Positions 50,148 to 60,200 of a DNA stretch of 64,000 nucleotides are shown here, piece by piece. The stretch lies in NCBI GenBank assembly GCA_021234155.1, contig JAJEKV010000025.1, forward strand, positions 14,772,815 to 14,836,814, written 5' to 3'. The position numbers were made by a program, and so were the translations under genes. This DNA comes from Isoetes taiwanensis. Taxonomy: Eukaryota > Streptophyta > Lycopodiopsida > Isoetales > Isoetaceae. Position 1 is the stretch's first letter. Each line of letters begins with the position of its first letter. Below the pieces are notes generated by a model. That model saw only the letters and a list, made by a program, of their open reading frames with translations. It made no database searches and was not told the DNA's origin.

Positions 50148-50610
50148 GGACTCTTGTATGGAAAGGGAGAGTGCTTTTTTTTTGCTTATCATTACTAGAA
50201 CAGTACTGATAATTAGTTATCAAAAGATCTTTGGAGGAGCTTGATAATTAATTATCGATACTCCTCCAAGATCGATAACTAATTATCGATATCCTCCAAT
50301 ATCGATAACTAATTATCGGTACTCCTCATTTATTATCGATCGATAACTAATTATCGGGATACTCCTCCGATCGATAACTAATTATCAGTACTTAATTAGC
50401 AGCCCGATAAGGCGGTTATCGGGTCGTCGCTTCTGATGTCACCTTTGATAACCGCCTCGGCCCTAACGGGCCTCGGCAGTTATCAAACACGCATGACTCG
50501 CCCCAACGCCTCGCCCGACGTGGGTCGAGGCCTTACGCCAAATACCGGCCGAGGACGCATACCGGTAGGGGCATTTTGGTTATCGCCTTAGCTAGACCGA
50601 TAACCTTACC
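50148..50610. mobile_element. MITE-like insertion (about 463 bp) present only in copy 2
   Basis: Copy 1 reads GTATCCTTTCTAAGCACAATG without a gap at 8204-8222. Copy 2 has 463 bp between CCTTTCT and AAGCACAATG. The ends show short inverted repeats (TTATCGG at the left, CCGATAA at the right). The left half holds five to six units of about 30 bp with GATAACTAATTATC, itself an inverted repeat. The right half is GC-rich (GATAACCGCCTCGGCC and similar). There is no coding. The flanks CTTTCT and CTTACCT may be a diverged target-site duplication. A non-autonomous DNA transposon is the simplest reading. Confidence 0.75.
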
Positions 50611-50804
50611 TAAGCACAATGGGCAATTCATTCATAAGTGGCGCATTGGATAGAGATATTGTTCTTGGAACTCAAAATTTGTTGTCTAGTAGCTTGTATG
50701 TAATTCTTGTAAGCTCCATATCTAAAACCACATAGCCACAATATCTAGCATTCACCCTCACAACTATTGAACGTGGCATTTCGAGCCTAAACTAGAAGTC
50801 TTTC

Positions 50805-53800
50805 TTACTCTTGTTTTAACCTTTTGTTGAGGTACTTAACTACTACAAATGGCATTCTGTCAACTGATATTGTAATTGGGTTCTGAAACACCAGCAGCAA
50901 CGGCTTCTTCAAACCTTGGATTTTGGCAATGTCTTGAAACTGCCAATGTTGAAATACATGTTGCAACACTGGATCCTTTTCCACAAGCAAATATGCACCA
51001 ACACTTTCTCATCCGTACACACTGTGATGTACCCGGATCTCAACTAGCAGCTTAATGAGCCCATCAAATGGGGGGCGTGGTTCACCTGCAAATATCTGTC
51101 AGTAAAGACAGGCAAGGCAGTGCATATTTATCACGTTATTTCAGTGGACATATAGTCCTTAGTGTACCGGGTTGTGGTTGCCAAATCCAGAATAAAGCTA
51201 TATCCAAGATACTGCTCCATGCAAATGGGCATTTGAGCTTGTTAAGTTAATATATCTCTAAATTTTGGACTCTATGTTGAAGAACTAAATAAGCCCATAT
51301 CCAAGTTGGCACTGCAAAATGGGCATTTGAGCTTGCTAATGTCTAGATATCTCTAAAATAGTAGACTATGTTGAAGAACTAAATAAACGAAAGCAAGAAT
51401 AGAAACAATTCCGAACTCTGCACCATCTTTTTATCCCCTATTTTAAGCTGTATCTCTCCAACTACACATCAGGACAAAGAAGATCCTAAAGCTAAGAAAG
51501 GACATGCTCGTCTCAGATAAGACACCAGTTTTCACTGGGAGAGTTATTGTGAAACATTACAAGCACTTCCATTCTTGACTTATGCATAAACAGACTAACC
51601 AGCATTTCTGGATCGAACTTTGTGTCATTTACATCACCATCTTCAACATGCCAAGCAGAAGGAACATCAACTGAGACCATGCGTGGTGTCTCAACTAGCG
51701 GCTTAATGAGCCCATCAAATGGGGGGCGTGGTTCACCTGCAAATATCTATCAGTAAAGACAGGCAAGGCAGTGCATATTTATCACGTTATTTCAGTGGAC
51801 ATATAGTTCCTAGTCTACCGGGTTGTGGTTGCCAAATCCAGAATAAAACTATATCCAAGATACGGCTCCATGCAAATGGGCATTTGAGCTTGTTAAGTTA
51901 ATATATCTCTAAATTTTTGGACTCTATGTTGAAGAACTAAATAAGCCCATATCCAAGTTGGCACTGCAAAATGGGCATTTGAGCTTGCTAACGTCTAGAT
52001 ATCTCTAAAATAGTAGACTATGTTGAAGAACTAAATAAACGAAAGCAAGAATAGAAACAATTCCGAACTCTGCACCATTTTTTATCCCCTATTTTAAGCT
52101 GAAGATCCTTAAGCTAAGAAAGGACATGCTCATCATGAAATGCTAAGATCAGATAAGACACCAGTTTCCACTGGGAGAGTTATTTTGAAACATTACAAGC
52201 ACTTCCATTCTTGACTTATGCATAGAAACATCTACCATAAAAAAGCACAAAAAATTAAAAGGCAGAGGCATCTTCCACAATGAGAAAGCATGATAGTGTT
52301 GCAGAACCAATGTAAATAGCCTTACAAAGGCAAGATCACTGATTTCAAGTTAAGAAACTAATTCCCAATGTCAATAGTATTTTGCAGATTACACCATGCG
52401 ACAGATGCATAGGAAAAATGGAGTTGAAAGTACAAGCAGTAAATCAATATTGGCAAGCTCTTTTTCTCTTAATAACGCTATTGTGAATTCACATACCTTT
52501 AAATGAAAACACAAATATAGCATCGATAACGTGTCAAACTTTAAAGAAAGATTGTGTGGCAACTCCTCGACTGATATAAAATGGACTGATAAGCTGTTCA
52601 GCTGCCAAGAAATCGTTTTATCAATAATCTAGATAACAAGGGCAGTCTATTAAAATAAGTGCTGAGCATTCTTCATCATAACATCACATTGACCAAACTT
52701 AAAACACAAACTTTGTCCTGTACAACTGTCAGGTTTAGGTTTTTAATGTTGAAGACTAAAGACATTAGAATGGCTGGTTTCTTGAGAGCAAATTTCGTGA
52801 ACATAAACATAAAAGTATTGACTTTATCCAACTGTGTTGCATGTCTTCACATGCTGCAAGTGTATTATAAGTTATCAGCACACAAGGTTTTAAAGCTCAA
52901 ATTCCTGTTCATACTCGACCTCCTTGCTCAAGTAGGAATCAGAATCCAAATTTTATGGCCATGACCAAACTTACTGTCATCTAGCTCTTTCTTATGATTA
53001 GTGTCATCGAACTGGTTGACCTCAGCAGAAATGATCAGGTAACAAAAGCAAGGCATCTCTTATATACTTCATAAAATAACAAATTATAAGTTTTAGGAGA
53101 TTTCCACGACAAAGTAAATAATTTTTGTTTCCAATTCAAATTAAATCCAGAGAAGGTGAAAAGAAGGAGAACATTTTTATCCTTCCTCCGCTTCGATTTC
53201 TATGTACATTCACTTGTGGGAACTTTCCTTTCCTGCTATATGCCAGTTCAGTGGATATAGTAATACTAGGCAGTCATAGCTATCTTTTGCACTTCAAAGT
53301 CAAGTTGAAGACATAATGATATCTACTTTAAAAGCCATGAGAATTAAAAGACCTTCAATGGTTTATTCTGCTCCAAACATGGAATGTGCATTGAGAACCA
53401 AAATGAGAACTTACTTGTGTGACAAGGCCTGCATATCATGATTTTCCAGTTTGTTTGGGGTAACATATGCATGGCTTGTAACCAAAATGATGAAGATGCC
53501 GAGCTGCAACCAATCCATCCCCCGCCATTGTTCCAGGGACCACATAGTACAAGGACACGTTTATATTCAGCTACAGGATACACCTGTGAAATGCCAAAGC
53601 GAGTTGGACACAAAATAAGATTGTAAAGGCAAGTGCCTACTGGAGACAAGGTACTATCAAGTGCTGAGCCGTGAAAAGATAGAATAATTCAACGATATTT
53701 ACATAGTTATAAGTATGTAATATCTCTGAAATAGCTGAAGCAACACTCAAACCTGCAAGCTCCTGCTCAATAAATAGATAGAACATAAGTATGAGAATGA

Positions 53801-53945
53801 ATGACAATAATGTTAAAGCTATTAAAAGAAGAGCACCATCAGCTGATCGATGCTAAAACCCAATGGCCCCATAAGCATTTCATCAATAGAAACCGCAGCA
53901 GATTGTGTAATATAAGATACATCGTCGAAACTTTGTGAAGCATTC
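50805..53945 (-). pseudogene. PDX3: PDX3-type gene (NAXE + PNP oxidase), pseudogene, copy 2
   Basis: Exons on minus: 1 at 53837-53945 (SYITQSAAVSIDEMLMGPLG, FSIDQLM), 2 at 53724-53762 (ELAGLSVASAISE), 3 at 53415-53583 ([19 protein letters not shown]), 4 at 52497-52601 (LNSLSVHFISVEELPHNLS), 5 at 51600-51736 (EPRPPFDGLIKPLVE, SVDVPSAWHVEDGD), oxidase piece at 50805-51000. Exon phases join correctly: 1 to 2 reads DQLM-ELAG, 4 to 5 reads FKG-EPRP. It shares with copy 1 the Trp in GPWNNGG, the TGA after KQTGKS, the exon-4 frameshift and the 651-bp internal repeat. It also has an extra G in exon 3 (GGCGGGGGATGG). The remaining oxidase domain is absent. It is therefore an old pseudogene copied with the block. 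Exon 1 starts after TTACAG, so a transit-peptide exon should lie further upstream; I did not find it. Confidence 0.87.
51035..52280 (-). repeat. Internal 651-bp tandem duplication in PDX3 pseudogene (copy 2)
   Basis: GGGGGGCGTGGTTCACCTGC at about 51071 and 51722, period 651 bp, the same as in copy 1. The flanking intron words (GTTGAAGAACTAAATAAGCC, GCAAAATGGGCATTTGAGC) are repeated as well. Confidence 0.95.
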
Positions 53946-54241
53946 CTGTAAGTTTCCAAGGAAGTCGTCCATACCTGTGTTTCCAAGGAATTCGTCATAT
54001 TCTAAATGCCACCAACCAACCCTGTGTTACTTTCTGCTTCTGTTTCTGCGAGCATGTTAATGTGTTTGTGCATCAACGGGCCGGATAGTTGGCTTTGGGA
54101 TCGTGCCAACATCCGACGGACAGCAGACAAATATCTGGGCTTTTTCCTAATTTAGATCTCGCCTTTTTCCGAAAGCCAGGAATAGAACTGATATTTTAGA
54201 ACGGAAAGTGCAGAGTCAGACACAATTACAGAGGTATAAGA
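53946..54241. promoter_or_regulatory. Short head-to-head interval between PDX3 exon 1 and the kinase
   Basis: About 296 bp separate the PDX3 pseudo-exon (minus) from the first in-frame ATG of the kinase (plus). The kinase promoter must lie here or inside the PDX3 pseudogene. No clear TATA box is seen next to the start. TTGGCATTACAG at about 54263-54274, between the two candidate ATGs, looks like a splice acceptor, so a leader intron is possible. The counterpart in copy 1 is 11516-11781, shorter by a 30-bp segment with TTCCTTGGAAAC. Confidence 0.4.
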
Positions 54242-55258
54242 ATGTCTGCATTTGCATTGTGTTGGCATTACAGAATTCTGAGTATGGAGACAGAGACGCA
54301 GGAGACAGATGAAGAGCTTCTCAACTACACTTACTCTGCTTTATTTCCCAATCTTTTGGAGAGCTATGATATGCTTAAGGAAATCGGCGAGGGTGGCCAA
54401 GCTACGGTTTTTCTCTGCAGAAGTAAAAGAGGAGGTAAGAAAGAGTTTGCTTGCAAAATCATCTGGGTAGGAGACACAGAGCCGATCAAGGAAATGGAGA
54501 TCATGCAGAAATTAGCCAGCAGCCCTGGCATAGTGCATATACACGAAGTAATCAAAGACGAGGGATTCTGGCACTTGATCATGGAATTGTGCGAATGTAG
54601 CTTGCTTGATGTAATCGTCAAGAAAGGCAGGCTATGCGAAAAGGAAGCGGCTCTTCTTACTCGAAATCTTGCTCTAGCTATACAGGATCTTCATCAAAAG
54701 GGTATCATCCACCGGGATCTGAAGCCAGGCAACGTTCTTGTGACCTCAGCAGCAAAGCCCTATGATGTTAGGGTTTCGGATTTCGGCATATCGGATCGTT
54801 TTTCAGGTTCTGCTCCCAGTTTTACATCCAGAGTCGGAACACCAAGATATTTCGCTCCAGAGGTTGTGCAGGGATATTATTCCACAGAGATAGACATATG
54901 GGGTCTGGGTTTGATCCTGTATGAGGTGCTTACTGGGAATGATCACTTCTCAAGTCTAGAAACTGCGCAAATTCACGAAGAACTGCTTCATGGCGAGGAT
55001 TTGGCTGCCTCACACTTGCATTGGCCAGTTGGGTTGGTGTCAGAGGAAGCAAAGAGCCTTGTTTTGGCTATGTTGCAGCCTGATCCGGAGGAAAGGATAT
55101 CTGTACAGCAAATTTTGGCACACCCCTGGGTTGCCAAATATTATTCTAGTACTAGTACAAGAGCGCCTCAGAGCTTAAAACGTAAGAGGCTATGCTTCAA
55201 ATATGGTGTTCCTGCTAAGCTCATCAGAACAGTGAGGCCCTCTGAAATTGCCTGCTGA
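54242..55258 (+). CDS. Ser/Thr protein kinase, CAMK-like (CDPK/PEPC-kinase type), intact, single exon
   Basis: The frame of 338 codons encodes a complete kinase domain and little else. Residues: Gly-rich loop GEGGQATV 49-56, VAIK-type Lys72 in FACK, alphaC Glu84 or Glu86, HRDLKPGN 157-164 with catalytic Asp159, DFG 180-182, GTPRYFAPE 199-207, DIWGLG 218-223, and HPW 294-296 closing the C-lobe. HPW and the overall layout fit the CDPK/SnRK/PEP-carboxylase-kinase branch. There are no EF hands and no regulatory domain, as in PPCK, but no residue I can see proves that substrate. The tail of about 40 residues has a basic LKRKR that could be a nuclear signal. Met15 (54284) is an alternative start giving 324 residues. 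All catalytic residues are present, unlike the copy at 11782-12797. It may phosphorylate cytosolic targets; the substrate is unknown. Confidence 0.9.
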   Translation: MSAFALCWHYRILSMETETQETDEELLNYTYSALFPNLLESYDMLKEIGEGGQATVFLCRSKRGGKKEFACKIIWVGDTEPIKEMEIMQKLASSPGIVHIHEVIKDEGFWHLIMELCECSLLDVIVKKGRLCEKEAALLTRNLALAIQDLHQKGIIHRDLKPGNVLVTSAAKPYDVRVSDFGISDRFSGSAPSFTSRVGTPRYFAPEVVQGYYSTEIDIWGLGLILYEVLTGNDHFSSLETAQIHEELLHGEDLAASHLHWPVGLVSEEAKSLVLAMLQPDPEERISVQQILAHPWVAKYYSSTSTRAPQSLKRKRLCFKYGVPAKLIRTVRPSEIAC

Positions 55259-56689
55259 AAGGAAAGGGCAACAAGGACATTCTTCTCTACATTTATTTAT
55301 TTGCCACTCAAGAGGCTTGGCATTAAACTAGATATCAGGTTATGCCACCTTCGTGACATAGAGTATTATATTTTTTGAAGACAATTATTTGTAGAGGTTG
55401 GCTTCTTGACATATGCCACCTTCAATGACATTTTTTTTGAATACAATACAATTATTTATAGAGGTTGGCTTCTTGACAAACGCCACCTCCGTGACATATT
55501 TTTCCAAATTAATTGTTCACTTTGGCCAGCTCTAGCCAATATGGATTTTGGTTGCTCTTTTTGTTTACACATCTTCAAACTTTTCTTCCTTTTTTGCATT
55601 GTCTAACTCAAATTTTTGCTTTCTAGTATTTGCATCTTGTGATCTTTGATACTATAACAAGCTTTGTTTTATGCTTTAGCATAGAATATTGTGGCTTCAG
55701 AGTCTCTTCTATTGGCAAGCACTGCCATGTTGCCATGTGCAGACACAATTTGTTATAATAGTTGGAAGATGGACGATGTTCTTGAAGTTGGGGATTTTCG
55801 GACTTTTAAATGCTGTGGTATAGAAACATATTTGTCATTTTTATTGTAAGTGAGTGGACATAGAGTATAGTAGATCATTATGCAATTGTCAGAGTTGAGC
55901 ACGTCTATAACAATGTGATGTTAGGCATTGTTATGAAGAAAGAGCTCAATACCTTATACGGTGGTGTGGCCATGTGACGTTGGGGTATTTTTGATACAAA
56001 TATTTACGTTTGGATGTTGGAAATGGATGAGTGTAGTTATGGGGTTCTACAATAAGGCCATGCAATGTGACTTCTTTCATAGTTGGATATAGATGAGTGT
56101 AGTTATATAGGACAATAATTCTTGCTTTTGAAGGGCATGTTATTGAAAGTTGAGGAGTATTAAGGCTATGTGATGTAAAGTCTTATATAGTTGATACAAT
56201 AGGTTGAAACATATAATTGCCTAAAGAAAAGATGTGAAAAATTGCCTAATCTCTATTGCCTGTGTTATCTTTAGCAATGGTCAAGTTCAACCAATTCTTG
56301 AGTACTTTAGAAGGAAAGGGCCTATTTAACCAATTCTTGGGTACTTTAGAATGGAATGGCCTTTACATATGGAAGGGCCTATTTACCGTGTCAAGTTTAA
56401 ATGCAGGATATATTGCGAAAAGACTTAGGCATAAGAACCTCATACTTTGAAGGTCGATGAAAACCTTGTCACTTGGACACTTACTCTTGGACATTCAACC
56501 TCGGGCATAATAATATTGATCACTTGCACATTCTTCTTGGCACATCCCTTTTGTTAGGAACCAGTTGGTTCAGGTTACCTTCGTAGTTTTCCCAGTACAA
56601 AATTTCAGTGGTCTCATCTTCCGAAATTTAAAATAAGAAACCCTTTCCGCTTTTAGAGAAATATGGAAGGGTCCCACCCTCCAAATCAG
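55259..56689. other. Kinase 3' flank (to 55842), then non-coding
   Basis: 55330-55842 repeats the GAGGTTGGCTTCTT modules of the copy 1 flank. From 55843 to 56689 there is no recognised gene. CCAATTCTTGAGTACTTTAG / CCAATTCTTGGGTACTTTAG at 56290 and 56329 form a 39-bp direct repeat. Confidence 0.5.
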
Positions 56690-57240
56690 CCCTTCAATTT
56701 CACAAGCTAGTCCCACACAATCCTCACAAGTGATTCAAATATAAGTATACTTATTCTAGCTAATTTCTCTAAGATATATGATCTTTTTGCTTTGACATGC
56801 AGTGCCATTTGGATTCTCTAGATACCTTCTACCATTTGGATGCTCTGGATACTTTCTGCCAGTTCATTGGCATGCGAGGTAACTTGCCCAAGACTCAGGC
56901 ACTGCCCGCCTCATTCCCGCACCAGTCAATGCTTCCTTCACTTACCAGGCCCAAAATGTAAAGGTCACATCCACCTACAAGCATAGTACTTGTGGTAGAT
57001 ATTATTGTTCTTACAACTCAAAGTTTGTTGCCTAGGTAGTTTGTAATCTTCTAAATGCTTGTATGAAGTCCTTGTAAGCTCCACGTTTCAAACCATATAG
57101 CCACAATATTGGAGGTTCGTGCATGCACCCTCACAATTTTTGAACGTGGCATTTTGAGCCTAAACTTGAAGTCTTTTTTACTCTTGTTCTTAACCTCTTA
57201 CTGAGGTACTTAACTACTACAAATGGCATTTTGTCAAATG
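56690..57240 (+). repeat. Third, internally deleted unit of the duplicated block
   Basis: 56690-56985 matches 42491-42765 (LINE RT part: ATCAGCCCTTCAATT, GTTCATTGGCATG, AACTTGCCCAAGACT, CCCAAAATGTAAAGGT). At about 56990 the similarity jumps to the sequence of 8255-8470 / 50650-50870 (AACTCAAA.TTTGTTG, AACGTGGCATTT.GAGCCTAAAC, TGAGGTACTTAACTACTACA), which includes the end of the PDX3 oxidase piece. About 7.9 kb of the unit is missing between the two parts. Confidence 0.85.
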
Positions 57241-60200
57241 ACAGTGGACATGTTTTGTAAAAATGTTTTCTATCTACTTAACACAAGGTCTGTTCTTTCA
57301 TTCTACCCTTCACATCTTCAAACATGACAAATCCTCTTTTGCACACCGACTACCACACATCCCCCATTCCACAAATCCATGAGCATTGTCAGCACATGTT
57401 TCTAATACAATATAGTTAAAATGGACAAATAATGGTGATGATTTTTTCCATGAATTGTACCTAGGCGGCATATTTTGAGCCCTTTCTACTTTACATATCT
57501 CATATGAGAAGGTTATAGGCCCTTAAACCTTGGTCCTTGCAGGTTCTAGGGATCAAACCGCTATCCAACGTTGGATTAGGATTGGTTACATCATATAACC
57601 TCTTGAATATTCTTTTTAAAGAAAGTATTCCAGCTGATTATTTGCACAACATCTTGGCTCGTGGTGTAGGATTTTTTTCTGGTTTCTAAGGGTTTTTACT
57701 TGGATTTGCTAAGGGTTAGAAATATGTTTGAGGGTCGGGAATCGAAAGTCGGTCACCGACATAATTTAAGGATCTTTGGTGTTTTAGAGGTAATATACTA
57801 TAGATTCACATGGAGCTTTCGGAGGTATGGGAAATAGGAGCTAACTTGTGTTATAAAGTTTGGTGGCTCATCTTCTCAAGGTAAATAAGGCATCTTATAT
57901 CTTTGTTTTTTGAGTTCGCAAAACATTTTACACTACTTATCCTTGAGCTTGGAAGCGGCGGGTGATCCAAATCGGATGTTATGGAGTCCCCTCTTTTTCA
58001 TGAGGCCTCCCATTGCGCTTATCTATAGCTACAACATCCCAAGACATTCAAATGCCGTGTAACCCGGATCTTTGATTCAAATTCATTTTCTTATAGTCAT
58101 TGATTGTTTTCCAAATAGATCCTTACCGGCCATCTAAATATTTTGTCTTGTAATCTGATTTTTGTCATTATATGTCTACTTTTAACTAAATGATTGTGCA
58201 AAGACCATTGTCGCCTCGTGGAAAGAAGTCTATGTGTCGAAAGCATTTGTCAAATGAGATGGTTCGTTCAACTTTTAGAATTAATTTTATCTACCCGCAT
58301 GATGATAAATTAGAAGAACTGACATTGAATTGTAAGACCATTCTACCTATTTTAGAGGTCGGAGCTCAATGGCCCCTTAAAGTTTGACATTTCATCATGT
58401 TCTATGCCTCTGTAAGTAATATCTTCTTGGCATGGTCTATCGCTTTATGGCTTAATAATCTCGCTTTAAGTGGTAGTCCTTATTAATTGGTCTATTAATT
58501 CCGTGTTGCCTTGTTAAAGGACCCCTTGTTCAAGTCAATAAGGTAGTTTGAGTCCGATATGGAGGCCTCTTAGGCAATGTACGCCTGTGTGGTGTATATA
58601 CATGTTTGTGTTAATTATATTGTGAATAATGTAGCTTCCATGCCATCTTTAGTGGCATTTGGAAAGGTGTCTTTGCAATGGTTTTAACAGTGTGGCATTT
58701 TAACACGGTGGCCTTCTCCAAGCATGGGTTCGATTTACCAATATGATGGTGGGAGGACTTGCACCAACACTTAGAAGTATGCATGGACTAATGACTTCTA
58801 AGACCTTCAACCTGACAAATGTATAAATGACTCAAAACTTGTTGTGATGCGATCGATGCACATATTGGTGATGTTAATGATCTCAAGATTTGCTCATCCT
58901 AACAAGCAGTTTTGCATTATATCCTGTGGGGATGATAAAACCGTAAAGGCGCCCTAAATTTTGATAAGAAGTAGTTTATTGTTCAAAACCTGGAGTGCTA
59001 TTAGGTATGGGATGTGATGTTTATCACGCAAGCTATACACTTTTGAAGGGACCACGAGGCACCTGTCTATTCTGTATGCCTTCATCATAAAGATAATATT
59101 CCCCATAAAGGTACTTTCTATATTCCTCTCATTTTGCTTTGCAGAGTGCTCAAATACCTGAGGACATATAACTGACCAGTCTTTGAAGTATCCAATCTAA
59201 GGCATCTACATGCAATAAGTAAGTCCTCTGGATGATCTCCTTGCCATCTGTATGCATCATTTCTATGATACGGGACTAGTCTGATCTTCCATTTTCTTCT
59301 GTATTACCATTGCTTAAATGCATGTTCTTATATGCTCTACTAGAAAAAATACCCAGCATATCAGAATCAAATTGACAAATAAATGACTGTCTAGTTGGGT
59401 ACATTTTTTAAATTTTTATATTTTCTCATTTTTGAAGCATGTAGGTTTTACAGATTACCTTTTCAAAAGTCATATCCTTATACTTATGATTTTTATCACA
59501 TACGTTGCAACGACTTTTAACACCATGGAAGAATCACCCAACTTAGTAAGCAATTTTGACATTATGAAGCACATCAAGTTTCCAACAATAAACAAAATGG
59601 TAGGATTTTTTATTACTTTGAGCATTTAGTTAACCATACAAGAAATTTATCGCGATGGCTGTAAAGTTGATAAAGTCCTCGGCTAAATGCACATTATTCC
59701 TCCATAGTCCGCATTGTAAAGTTGATAAAGTCCTCAGTTAAATTCACATGATTCCTCCATACTTACATAGTTACATAGTATGAACTTTGTAAGTTTTCTG
59801 AAAATCCTTTTACAATCACAAAGCCTATGCCGACCAAGGGGATTGAACCTTAGAAAATCCCAGTTAGGCAACCAACTTTGGACCACATCTTGAGCCCATG
59901 TCAAAAGGCTCAGAGCCATGTCGAATAGGTTGGAGATAACTTGGTTCCTACCATATAATAATGCCAGGGTTGCCTCACAAAAACATGATGAAGATGGTAT
60001 TGATATATATGGAGATGTTGGATATGGTGATACCATATCTCCCACCTTAATTCTACCATTTCAATCTTGCTAAACTAAAAACAAAGCTCAGAATTACCCA
60101 AACATAGAACTACCCATATCATATGCAAAACCATAAATTTTCTCATATGATGCATTGCTAAATAAATTAGCAGAAGATTGATTAAACTTTTTTTTAGTAT

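Larger units (their letters stand above)
42963..55842 (+). repeat. Segmental duplication, copy 2 (about 12.9 kb)
   Basis: Direct repeat of 928-13386. It holds the intact kinase, a PDX3 pseudogene, a TruA-type fragment and the LINE end. It lacks the 78-bp and 124-bp local duplications of copy 1 and has a 463-bp insertion at 50148-50610. The part from about 50610 to 54900 is nearly identical to copy 1, whereas 42963-50140 differs at many short CG, CAG and CTG patches. Confidence 0.95.
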
